From contig CAYQZD010000132.1 in the NCBI GenBank assembly GCA_964421875.1, positions 1 to 9,783 of the forward strand: a DNA stretch of 9,783 bases, given 5' to 3'. Positions 1-5,873 of this stretch are shown one piece after another. This DNA is from CAYQZD01 sp964421875. Its GTDB lineage: Bacteria > Electryoneota > Tariuqbacteria > Tariuqbacterales > Tariuqbacteraceae. Numbering within the stretch: position 1 is the first letter of the stretch; each line of letters opens with the position of its first letter. The notes below the pieces were generated by a model, which searched no databases, had not been told where the DNA came from, and worked only from the letters and a program-made list of their open reading frames with translations. Made by a program: the position numbers and the translations under genes.

Positions 1-15
1 ATGGTGAAACGGTTT

Positions 16-36
16 CCCCCCTTTTCTAAAGGGGGG
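16..36. repeat. C6T3/A3G6 hairpin repeat
   Basis: Perfect 9-bp inverted repeat: CCCCCCTTT (16-24), a 3-base loop, AAAGGGGGG (28-36). A second G6 run follows at 39-44. It is preceded by GGTGAAAC (3-10), which matches the unit of the 8-bp tandem array found at 5677-5780, so the window may begin at the end of a similar array. No gene overlaps it. Confidence 0.7.
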
Positions 37-95
37 CAGGGGGGATTATAATGGTTTCCGGTTACCAGTTTTTTGCTTTCTAACCGTTTAGTATT

Positions 96-120
96 GTAGG
101 GCGGGTCATTCAGACCCGCC
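96..120. repeat. GTAGG-hairpin repeat, type 1 (copy 1)
   Basis: The anchor GTAGG leads into a perfect 8-bp stem, GGCGGGTC (100-107) and GACCCGCC (113-120), around loop ATTCA. An identical 25-base copy lies at 5898-5922 in the same orientation. Both copies are followed downstream by the same type 2 hairpin and then by a gene start. Confidence 0.85.
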
Positions 121-159
121 AAGATAATCAGAATATTTTCTGTTTATTTTTTAACCATT

Positions 160-193
160 AAGTCAGGTCTTTAGCGAAGCGGAGACCTGACTT
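160..193. repeat. Palindromic repeat around loop TTAGCGAAGCGG (copy 1)
   Basis: Perfect 11-bp stem, AAGTCAGGTCT (160-170) and AGACCTGACTT (183-193), with a 12-base loop. A second copy lies at 2084-2117 in the opposite orientation. The shared 30-base core differs by one loop base, so orientation can be read from the loop. The two copies bracket the methyltransferase and unknown-protein gene pair. Confidence 0.85.
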
Positions 194-204
194 GTTAAAA
201 GCTA

Positions 205-225
205 GGCGGATTTTCAACATCCGCC
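205..225. repeat. Hairpin repeat, type 3
   Basis: Perfect 7-bp stem, GGCGGAT (205-211) and ATCCGCC (219-225), around loop TTTCAAC, preceded by TAGG-like bases (203-206). The TTTCAA loop is shared with the hairpin at 5786-5803, whose stem sequence is different. Confidence 0.65.
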
Positions 226-245
226 GGGGAAAGCTGCAAATAAAT

Positions 246-270
246 GTCGGCTTTTAATAAGCCGACCTAC
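246..270. repeat. GTAGG-hairpin repeat, type 2 (copy 1, reverse orientation)
   Basis: Perfect 8-bp stem, GTCGGCTT (246-253) and AAGCCGAC (259-266), loop TTAAT, followed by CCTAC, the complement of the GTAGG anchor of type 1. An identical copy is at 5938-5962. This copy ends 10 bases before the methyltransferase ATG, in the place where a ribosome binding site would be expected; no clear Shine-Dalgarno sequence is visible there. Confidence 0.85.
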
Positions 271-280
271 AACATATAGT

Positions 281-1144
281 ATGTTACATCCGCAAATATT
301 CGATAAAACCATCGGCAAATCCCGTATCCGCATCTACAACGAGGACTGCCTCGAAGGGATGAAACGCCGCATCACGCCCGGCTCTGTGGATATGGTGGTC
401 ACCTCGCCGCCGTATAATATCGGCGTCGAATACGGCGAGTACGACGACACCATCTCCCGCGGACAATACCTCGACTGGCTGGAGAGCGTGGCCCGGCAGG
501 TGAAAACCGTGTTGAAAGAGGACGGCTCCTTCTTCCTCAATATGGGCGGTAAACCCTCCGATCCTCTGGTTTCGATGGAGGTCGCTCTGCGTCTGCGGGA
601 AATCTTCGTTCTGCAAAACCTCATCCATTGGGTCAAATCCATCGCCCTGGACAGGGAGGATATGGGCGACTACCCCGGACGCGACGGCGGCTTGGCGGCG
701 GGGCACTATAAACCGGTCAACAGCCCCCGCTATCTGAACGACTGCGCCGAGTTCATCTTTCATTTCACCAAGCGCGGCGACATCCCTATCGACCGCTTAG
801 CGTTAGGAGTGCCCTACACCGACAAATCGAATGTGAGCCGCTGGAAGGGGGGGGGGCAGGATTTGCGCTGCCGGGGGAACACCTGGTTCATCCCCTATAA
901 GACCATCAGGAACGGCGCGCTGGAGCGCCCTCACCCCGCCAGTTTCCCCGTAAAGTTAGCGGAAATGTGCGTCAAACTGCACGGACTGGACAAAACCAAA
1001 CTCGTCCTCGATCCTTTCAACGGAATCGGCAACGCCGCCGCCGCCTGCGTGAATTTGGGGGTGGATTTTACGGGGTTTGAGATAGAAGAAGATTTCTATA
1101 AATCATCAATAAGAATAATAAATAAACAAAGGGTGGTATCATGA
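281..1144 (+). CDS. Beta-class site-specific DNA methyltransferase (amino-methylating), with internal G10 tract
   Basis: Transfers a methyl group from S-adenosylmethionine to an exocyclic amino group of DNA (N4-cytosine or N6-adenine; SPPY occurs in both). The catalytic motif IV, TSPPYNIG, is at residues 41-48; motif X-like RPHPASFPVKLAEM is near 216-229; the AdoMet-binding motif I, DPFNGIG, is at 244-250. The order IV then I marks the beta class, and 287 residues is a normal complete length. The start is taken at 281 because the conserved opening (IYNEDCLEGM, 18-27) lies just inside it; no Shine-Dalgarno is evident. A run of ten G (847-856) encodes the end of K189 and G190-G192, before motif I. 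The stop overlaps the next ATG by four bases (ATGA). The gene is GC-rich (40 of 60 bases at 661-720) until about 1080, where composition drops sharply. The recognition sequence cannot be read. Confidence 0.93.
   Translation: MLHPQIFDKTIGKSRIRIYNEDCLEGMKRRITPGSVDMVVTSPPYNIGVEYGEYDDTISRGQYLDWLESVARQVKTVLKEDGSFFLNMGGKPSDPLVSMEVALRLREIFVLQNLIHWVKSIALDREDMGDYPGRDGGLAAGHYKPVNSPRYLNDCAEFIFHFTKRGDIPIDRLALGVPYTDKSNVSRWKGGGQDLRCRGNTWFIPYKTIRNGALERPHPASFPVKLAEMCVKLHGLDKTKLVLDPFNGIGNAAAACVNLGVDFTGFEIEEDFYKSSIRIINKQRVVS
847..856 (+). repeat. G10 homopolymer inside the methyltransferase gene
   Basis: Ten consecutive G in frame (AAG GGG GGG GGG CAG). Losing one G would bring in a stop at 951-953; gaining one would bring in a stop at 898-900 (both traced by hand). 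Either product would lack motifs X and I and be inactive. Long G tracts inside methyltransferase genes are the classic basis of slipped-strand phase variation. Here this is an inference from tract length and position. Confidence 0.8.
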
Positions 1145-1887
1145 ATATTGGAAAATTCCAGTTGGAAATTCATACAACTAATCAAAATTTCGATCCCATT
1201 GAACTTGCTCATTTTCTGTTTCTATTTAGAGCAACTTATTCTGCTTCAGTAGGTTTCATTGAAAGCAAAGATTTTAATGCTGACAATATGTATGAGTATA
1301 AGGACGATTTCTTAGATCAATTGAAGAAAATGAGGTTTACTGAACGGAATAGTCTTTTTTCAGTTGATTTAAAAGAGATGAATTTAGCAATCGAGGAAAT
1401 CTTAAAAAGTAGTCCAATAAGAATAAAAATAAGCGGTTTATTAAGAGCAATTATAATCGCGGTAATAATTTCTGGAGGTGAAGTTGATTTCAAGTTTTTT
1501 AGAGCTAAGATTAATCCCATTGGAAATGGAATTAGAAACCTTAGAAAAGCTTTCACTGTACAAGAGGGATTTGAGTCAGGCTATGTCATTAAAAACAAAA
1601 TAGTTACTTTGAGTGAAAAAGAGTATGATTTGTTGATGAAGGAACCAAAAGAAACTAAAGGTAAAGGTGGATTTCAGAGTTTTCTTGTTGGATTGCAATA
1701 CCGAATCAATCATGATACCCGTGAACTTGAATTAACCGATAATGATGTTGATAAAATAATCAAATATGGTACAAGACCTAAAGAAGGTGGATGGCAACAG
1801 AGATTGAGAACGATTTTCAACAGTCATTTTAAGTTTGATGATCAATTAGATATTCCTTTTGAGGAGTTATCTTCTGATAGTCTTTAA
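1141..1887 (+). CDS. Protein of unknown function, translationally coupled to the methyltransferase
   Basis: 248 residues, family not recognised with confidence. ATG overlaps the upstream TGA, with a purine-rich AGGGTGG (1130-1136) as ribosome binding site, so the two proteins are probably made together. Visible features: a strongly hydrophobic stretch near 99-111 (GLLRAIIIAVIIS), too short and isolated to call a membrane segment; a charged linker at 158-175; and a C-terminal block with paired signatures GGFQSFL (176-182) and GGWQQRLRTIF (216-226). I recall similar GGFQ...GGWQ..RL..IF endings in uncharacterised bacterial proteins, without known function. The context suggests a restriction, regulatory or defence partner of the methyltransferase, but no convincing nuclease motif is seen; EVDFK (114-118) could supply a D-x-K pair only. 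Base composition is very AT-rich (16 of 60 G+C at 1381-1440), unlike the upstream gene. Confidence 0.85.
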   Translation: MNIGKFQLEIHTTNQNFDPIELAHFLFLFRATYSASVGFIESKDFNADNMYEYKDDFLDQLKKMRFTERNSLFSVDLKEMNLAIEEILKSSPIRIKISGLLRAIIIAVIISGGEVDFKFFRAKINPIGNGIRNLRKAFTVQEGFESGYVIKNKIVTLSEKEYDLLMKEPKETKGKGGFQSFLVGLQYRINHDTRELELTDNDVDKIIKYGTRPKEGGWQQRLRTIFNSHFKFDDQLDIPFEELSSDSL

Positions 1888-1920
1888 TAGGATATTAAAT
1901 TTGTTATATTTTATTATTCA

Positions 1921-2056
1921 GAATCGCTGATTTTAATTGATTTCCGCTGATGACGCTGATTTCTCCCCCAAAAGAAGCGGGCAGGCATTTCAGGGGGAAC
2001 TTGTCGACTTGCTAACTTTTATACTTTCACACTTTCATACTTTTACACTTGAACAC
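1921..2056 (+). repeat. Composite repeat, copy 1 (CTGATT block, GCGGGCAGG block, ACTT octamer array)
   Basis: Three parts in fixed order. First, CTGATT-type units spaced 10, 10 and 9 bases (1925-1962). Second, a linker with GCGGGCAGGCATTTC flanked by CCCCC and GGGGG, which could pair. Third, seven perfect-period 8-base units starting ACTT (1999-2054), ending in AC. Copies 2 and 3 have the same order and orientation. It starts 33 bases after the stop of the unknown protein gene. Confidence 0.85.
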
Positions 2057-2083
2057 AATTTATAGTCAAGACATTTGATATTA

Positions 2084-2117
2084 CTGTCAGGTCTCCGCTG
2101 CGCTAAAGACCTGACAG
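2084..2117. repeat. Palindromic repeat around loop TTAGCGAAGCGG (copy 2, inverted)
   Basis: Perfect 11-bp stem, CTGTCAGGTCT (2084-2094) and AGACCTGACAG (2107-2117), loop CCGCTGCGCTAA. The loop is the reverse complement of that in copy 1 (160-193) with one change. A T6 run at 2127-2132 lies nine bases beyond the stem, too far for a standard terminator. Together with the composite repeats this fills the gene-free stretch 1888-2305. Confidence 0.85.
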
Positions 2118-2132
2118 AACGGGTAGTTTTTT

Positions 2133-2284
2133 GAATCGCTGATTTTCACTGATTTTCGCTGATAACGCTGATAAATTCTCAATCGAAGCGGGCAGGTATT
2201 TCAGCGGGGAACTTGCAAACTTGTTAGCTTTCAAACTTGTCAACTTTTTAACTTTCATACTTTCATACTTTTACACTTGAACAC
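2133..2284 (+). repeat. Composite repeat, copy 2
   Basis: Same order as copy 1: CTGATT-type units at 10/10/9 spacing (2137-2173), the GCGGGCAGG linker (2188-2196), and nine 8-base units (2211-2282), mostly beginning ACTT, ending in AC. The last four units (ACTTTCAT, ACTTTCAT, ACTTTTAC, ACTTGAAC) nearly equal those of copy 1. It ends 21 bases before the ATG of the methyltransferase-nuclease fusion, so it probably lies in its promoter or leader. Confidence 0.85.
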
Positions 2285-2305
2285 GATTTTTTAGTCGGAG
2301 CCTGT

Positions 2306-3874
2306 ATGAACAAATTATACTACGGTGACTGTCTCGATGTTTTGAAACATTCCATCGAGGATGAATCAATCGACCTGATATATATCGACCCGCCCTTCAA
2401 TTCCAAACGGGGGTATAATGTGCTCTTCGAGTCCATCGATATGACCGACGCCAAAGCGCAGAAAGAGGCTTTCGCCGACACCTGGAGCAATGTGTCGTAT
2501 CTTGACGAGATGAGCGAAATCCAGGACCTCGATTTGGATTTGTTTCGGTTTTTGCAGAACCTCGACCGCCTCAAGATTTCCAAAGGCGCGGTTTCCTATC
2601 TCACGATTATGGCGTATCGCATTTACTATATGCATAAAAAGCTGAAAGACACCGGGAGTTTTTATCTGCATTGCGACCCGACAATGAGTCATTATTTGAA
2701 ATTGGTTTGTGATTTGGTATTTGAAAGGAAAAACTTTTTGAATGAGATAATATGGTATTATCGCAGGTGGACAGCGCCAAGTAAGCATTTTCAGAGGATG
2801 CATGATATTATTTTATTATACGGAAAATCGGATAATTTCATTAAAAATATGATAAAGATTGAACCAACAAAAGGTCAGAAAGCGAAACATGAAAAAGGAT
2901 GGGACAGAAATTCCGTTATAATAGATGGAAAAAGGCAGCCACAATTAATTATTTATAATAAGAATAAAGTTAATGAAGCTGTTAAAGAAAGTAGAATCAA
3001 TCTTGATGAGTTTGCACGAATAGTCGAAGTGACTGATAAAAGAACAACCGCTCATGATGTTTGGGAGATACACTATATTAATTCTCAAGCGAAAGAGCGA
3101 TTAGGTTATCCCACGCAAAAACCCGAAGCCCTGCTGGAAAGGATAATTGAAGCCTCCAGCAACGAAGGCGATACCGTGGCTGACTTTTTCTGCGGCTGCG
3201 GCACTTCTATCGCTGTCGCGCAAAAGCTCAACCGGAAATGGATAGGGGCGGACATTTCCCACCTCGCCGTCCGGTTGGTTTACGACAGACTGCTGAAACC
3301 GTATGAGGGGAAAACCAAAGCCTACCAGAAAATTAAGAGTAATATCGAAGTGAACGGTTTCCCCAAGGACATTGCCTCCGCTAAAGATCTTGCTCAAAAA
3401 ACCGACAAGAGCCGTATGCAATTCCAGGATTGGATAATCGAAATTATGATGAACGGCGTGGCTAATCCCAAGAAAACCGCCGACGGCGGTTATGACGGAT
3501 ACCTCACCTTCAATATATCGGAAAAAGGCAAGGATGTCATTCTCATCGAAGTGAAGAGCGGTAATGTGTCGGTCAAAGAAATCAGAGCCTTCACCGAAGT
3601 TGTCAAAAAAGAAAAAGCCTGCATCGGAGCCTTTGTCTGTTTTTCGGAACAAGTCACCAAACCGATGTTGGAATGGGCGAAACAGAACGGATACTACAAG
3701 CCGGAATTATGGGGGAATAAATACGATAAAATCCAGATAATAACGGTGGAGGATTTGTTAGAGGGGAAATCGGTTCGTTTCCCCTTATATCAGAATTTGA
3801 CTTTTAAGACCGCCACCAATATCCCGATGAATAACAATAATAATTCCAAAACCTTGTTCGATAAGTCTGATTAA
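2306..3874 (+). CDS. Beta-class DNA methyltransferase fused to a C-terminal Mrr-like nuclease domain
   Basis: A single 522-residue chain with modification and probable cleavage domains. The methyltransferase part has motif IV DPPFNS (28-33), motif X YPTQKPEALLERI (268-280) and AdoMet motif I ADFFCGCGT (292-300); the region between about 130 and 265 should be the target recognition domain. The C-terminal part (about 365-490) matches a PD-(D/E)XK nuclease of Mrr type: a helix with E379, then D397 in GGYDG, then E415 and K417 in IEVKSG, all retained, followed by QIITVEDLLEGK. From memory, this methyltransferase-plus-Mrr arrangement is a recurrent family, so it may be a self-contained restriction-modification enzyme, or a modification-dependent one. 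GGAG at 2297-2300 supports the ATG. Composition changes inside the gene: 30 of 60 G+C at 2461-2520, 11 of 60 at 2941-3000, 32 of 60 at 3181-3240. The tail from about 505 is Asn-rich. It is bracketed by direct composite repeats. Confidence 0.93.
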   Translation: MNKLYYGDCLDVLKHSIEDESIDLIYIDPPFNSKRGYNVLFESIDMTDAKAQKEAFADTWSNVSYLDEMSEIQDLDLDLFRFLQNLDRLKISKGAVSYLTIMAYRIYYMHKKLKDTGSFYLHCDPTMSHYLKLVCDLVFERKNFLNEIIWYYRRWTAPSKHFQRMHDIILLYGKSDNFIKNMIKIEPTKGQKAKHEKGWDRNSVIIDGKRQPQLIIYNKNKVNEAVKESRINLDEFARIVEVTDKRTTAHDVWEIHYINSQAKERLGYPTQKPEALLERIIEASSNEGDTVADFFCGCGTSIAVAQKLNRKWIGADISHLAVRLVYDRLLKPYEGKTKAYQKIKSNIEVNGFPKDIASAKDLAQKTDKSRMQFQDWIIEIMMNGVANPKKTADGGYDGYLTFNISEKGKDVILIEVKSGNVSVKEIRAFTEVVKKEKACIGAFVCFSEQVTKPMLEWAKQNGYYKPELWGNKYDKIQIITVEDLLEGKSVRFPLYQNLTFKTATNIPMNNNNNSKTLFDKSD

Positions 3875-3883
3875 TATTTTTTT

Positions 3884-4033
3884 GAACCGCTGATTATCAT
3901 TGATTCTCGCTGATGACGCTGATTTCCCCCAACAAAGCGGGCAGGCATTTTCGGGGGGAGACTTGTTGACTTGCAGACTTGCAGACTTGCTGACTTATTA
4001 ACTTTCACACTTGCTCACTTGTACACCTGCACA
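3884..4033 (+). repeat. Composite repeat, copy 3
   Basis: Begins 9 bases after the stop of the methyltransferase-nuclease gene. It has CTGATT-type units at 10/10/9 spacing (3888-3923), then the GCGGGCAGGCATTTTC linker between CCCCC and GGGGGG, then nine 8-base units (3961-4032), eight of them beginning ACTT and the last ACCT. With copy 2 it forms a direct repeat of about 150 bases on either side of that gene. It also fills most of the gap before the carboxyltransferase gene. Confidence 0.85.
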
Positions 4034-4064
4034 CTATATATTTAAAATATAAAGGATTATATAA

Positions 4065-5672
4065 TTGTTCAAAATCAAATCCCATATCAAAACCGACACC
4101 CCGGAATTTAAAGCCAACCGCGAACATATGCTGCAATCAGTTGCGGTTTTCAAAGAAAAACTCGAAACCGCCAAAGCCGGCGGGCCGCTTTATATGCAGG
4201 AACGGCATATCTCGCGGGGTAAACTCCCCGTGCGCGAACGGGTGCGCAAATTGCTGGATAAGAACTCTCCCTTCCTGGAGTTTTCCGCCCTCGCCGCCAA
4301 CGACCTCTACGATGGTCAAGCCCCATGCGCCGGCGTTATCACCGGCGTGGGACGCGTGCACGGCAGGGAAGTCCTGGTGGTCGCCAACGACGCCACGGTC
4401 AAGGGCGGCACCTACTTCCCCCTCACGGTGAAAAAACACTGCCGCGCCCAGCAAATCGCCCTGGAAAACCGTCTTCCCTGCGTCTATCTGGTCGATTCCG
4501 GAGGGGTGTTCCTGCCGCTGCAAGACGGCGTGTTCCCCGATGAACAGCATTTCGGGCGCATCTTCTACAACCAGGCGGCGCTCTCCGCGCATAAAATTCC
4601 CCAGCTTTCAGCCGTGCTGGGCTCCTGTACTGCCGGAGGGGCTTATGTCCCGGCGATGTCCGATGAAACCGTTATCGTCCGGGAGCAGGGCACCATTTTC
4701 ATCGGCGGGCCGCCGCTGGTTAAAGCCGCCACCGGGATGGATGTCACCCCGGAGGAATTAGGGGGCGCCGACGTCCACACCCGCATTTCCGGCGTTTCCG
4801 ACCATTTCGCCCAGAACGACGAACACGCCCTGCAGATACTGCGCAACATTGTCGAAACCCTGCCCGCGCCGGATAAATTTCCGCTGGATATCGCCGAACC
4901 GGAAGAGCCCGCCTACGACCCGGAGGAAATTTACGGCATTATAAAAGCCGACCTGCGCCAGCCCTACGATGTCCGCGAAATCATCGCCCGCATCGTGGAC
5001 GGCAGCTATTTCCACGAATTCAAGGAGCGCTATGGGATTACGGTGGTCACCGGCTTCGCCCGCATAATGGGGTATCCCGTAGGTATTGTCGCTAACAACG
5101 GAGTGTTGTTTTCCGAATCGGCGAAAAAAGCGGCGCATTTCATCGAACTCTGCTGTGTGCGTAAAGTCCCGCTGATTTACCTGCAGAACATCACCGGTTT
5201 CATCGTGGGCAAACAGTATGAACACGGCGCAATCGCCTCCGACGGCGCGAAAATGGTTCACGCCACCGCGGTTGCTCAGGTTCCCCGCTTTACCGTTATC
5301 ATCGGCGGCTCCTACGGCGCGGGGAACTACGCGATGTGCGGCAGGGGTTATTTCCCCCGCCTGCTGATGATGTGGCCCAACTCCCGCATTTCCGTGATGG
5401 GCGGGGAACAAGCCGCCAATGTGCTGGCGCAGGTCAAACACGACCAGCTCGCCGCCAAAGGCGAAGAACTCACGCCGGAGGAAGAGGAAGCTATTAAAAA
5501 GCCGGTATTGGAAAAATACGAGCGCGAGGGGAGTCCCTTCTACGCCTCTTCCCGCCTCTGGGACGACGGAGTGATAGACCCGCTGGACACACGCACCGCC
5601 TTAGCGCTGGGAATCTCGATGTCCCTGAACGCTCCCATCCCCGCCTATAAGCCGGGGGTGTATCGGATGTGA
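4065..5672 (+). CDS. Acyl-CoA carboxylase carboxyltransferase (beta) subunit, 3-methylcrotonyl-CoA carboxylase-like
   Basis: Carries out the second half-reaction of a biotin-dependent acyl-CoA carboxylase: transfer of carboxyl from carboxybiotin to the acyl-CoA, probably 3-methylcrotonyl-CoA in leucine or isoprenoid breakdown. The 535 residues match the usual length of this subunit. Visible: GGTYFPLTVKKH (114-125), DSGGVFLPLQD (144-154), the first oxyanion-hole region GSCTAGGAYVPAMSDE (186-201), NITGFIVGKQYEHG (375-388), and the second oxyanion region GGSYGAGNYAMCGRGY (414-429) followed by NSRISVMGGEQAANVL (439-454). The start is TTG: an in-frame TAA lies immediately upstream (4062-4064) and AAAGGA (4051-4056) is at proper distance; the next in-frame ATG (4128) would remove 21 residues. 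No biotin carboxylase or biotin carrier gene is nearby, so partners must be elsewhere. A related acyl-CoA substrate (geranyl- or propionyl-type) cannot be excluded. Composition is uniformly GC-rich. Confidence 0.95.
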   Translation: MFKIKSHIKTDTPEFKANREHMLQSVAVFKEKLETAKAGGPLYMQERHISRGKLPVRERVRKLLDKNSPFLEFSALAANDLYDGQAPCAGVITGVGRVHGREVLVVANDATVKGGTYFPLTVKKHCRAQQIALENRLPCVYLVDSGGVFLPLQDGVFPDEQHFGRIFYNQAALSAHKIPQLSAVLGSCTAGGAYVPAMSDETVIVREQGTIFIGGPPLVKAATGMDVTPEELGGADVHTRISGVSDHFAQNDEHALQILRNIVETLPAPDKFPLDIAEPEEPAYDPEEIYGIIKADLRQPYDVREIIARIVDGSYFHEFKERYGITVVTGFARIMGYPVGIVANNGVLFSESAKKAAHFIELCCVRKVPLIYLQNITGFIVGKQYEHGAIASDGAKMVHATAVAQVPRFTVIIGGSYGAGNYAMCGRGYFPRLLMMWPNSRISVMGGEQAANVLAQVKHDQLAAKGEELTPEEEEAIKKPVLEKYEREGSPFYASSRLWDDGVIDPLDTRTALALGISMSLNAPIPAYKPGVYRM

Positions 5673-5676
5673 TTCT

Positions 5677-5780
5677 GGTGAAACAGTTAAGCAGGTAAAC
5701 GGTGAAACAGTCAAATAGTGAAATGGTGAAATAGTTAAACGGTGAACTGGTTAAATGGTGAATTCGTAAAATCGTAAATT
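5677..5780. repeat. 8-bp degenerate tandem array, 13 units (consensus RGTKAAAY)
   Basis: Thirteen contiguous octamers in perfect register, for example GGTGAAAC, AGTTAAGC, AGGTAAAC, GGTGAAAC, AGTCAAAT. It starts 4 bases after the carboxyltransferase stop codon. Its core GTGAAA is the reverse complement of TTTCAC in the ACTT octamers of the composite repeats, so this may be the same kind of array in the other orientation. No reading frame is evident in it. Confidence 0.85.
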
Positions 5781-5781
5781 C

Positions 5782-5803
5782 GTAGGGTGGATTTCAACCC
5801 ACC
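5782..5803. repeat. GTAGG-hairpin repeat, type 4
   Basis: GTAGG anchor (5782-5786) running into a 5-bp stem, GGTGG (5786-5790) and CCACC (5799-5803), with the loop ATTTCAAC. It resembles hairpin type 3 in its TTTCAA loop, with a different stem. Confidence 0.65.
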
Positions 5804-5810
5804 AATCCCC

Positions 5811-5850
5811 CGTCATTGCGAGTCCGCCCTGCGGCGGACGAAGCAATCGC
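5811..5850. repeat. CATTGCGAG...GAAGCAATC-type stem-loop repeat
   Basis: Outer arms ATTGC (5815-5819) and GCAAT (5843-5847) enclose an inner perfect 7-bp stem, GTCCGCC (5822-5828) and GGCGGAC (5833-5839), with loop CTGC. Elements with these CATTGCGA and GAAGCAATC ends are, from general knowledge, dispersed intergenic repeats in many unrelated bacteria; function unknown. Confidence 0.8.
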
Positions 5851-5873
5851 GCTGTCTAACGGAAGAATTCACT

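Noticed and set aside
284..763. Long minus-strand open frame opposite the first methyltransferase, and similar ones opposite the carboxyltransferase and corA
   Set aside because: They are shadows of GC-rich codons in well-recognised plus-strand genes and show no family features.
1435..1475. Transmembrane helix in the unknown partner protein
   Set aside because: The hydrophobic run (about 13 residues) is too short, with charged residues on both sides, and fits a buried helix or strand.
1480..1510. EVDFK in the unknown partner protein as a PD-(D/E)XK nuclease site
   Set aside because: Only the D-x-K pair is present; no upstream Pro-Asp or other supporting acidic residue in a fitting place is evident.
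2084..2132. Palindrome followed by T6 as a rho-independent terminator
   Set aside because: Nine bases separate the stem from the T run, the loop is 12 bases, and the same palindrome at 160-193 has no T run, so it is better described as a dispersed repeat.
1999..4032. Octamer arrays as a degenerate CRISPR
   Set aside because: Units are 8 bases with 4 variable positions; there are no repeats of 20 or more bases, no spacers of normal size and no cas genes.
4012..4040. Sigma-70-like promoter TTGCTC, 18 bases, TATATA before the carboxyltransferase gene
   Set aside because: The -35 match is weak and lies in the repeated octamers, where such hexamers arise by composition.
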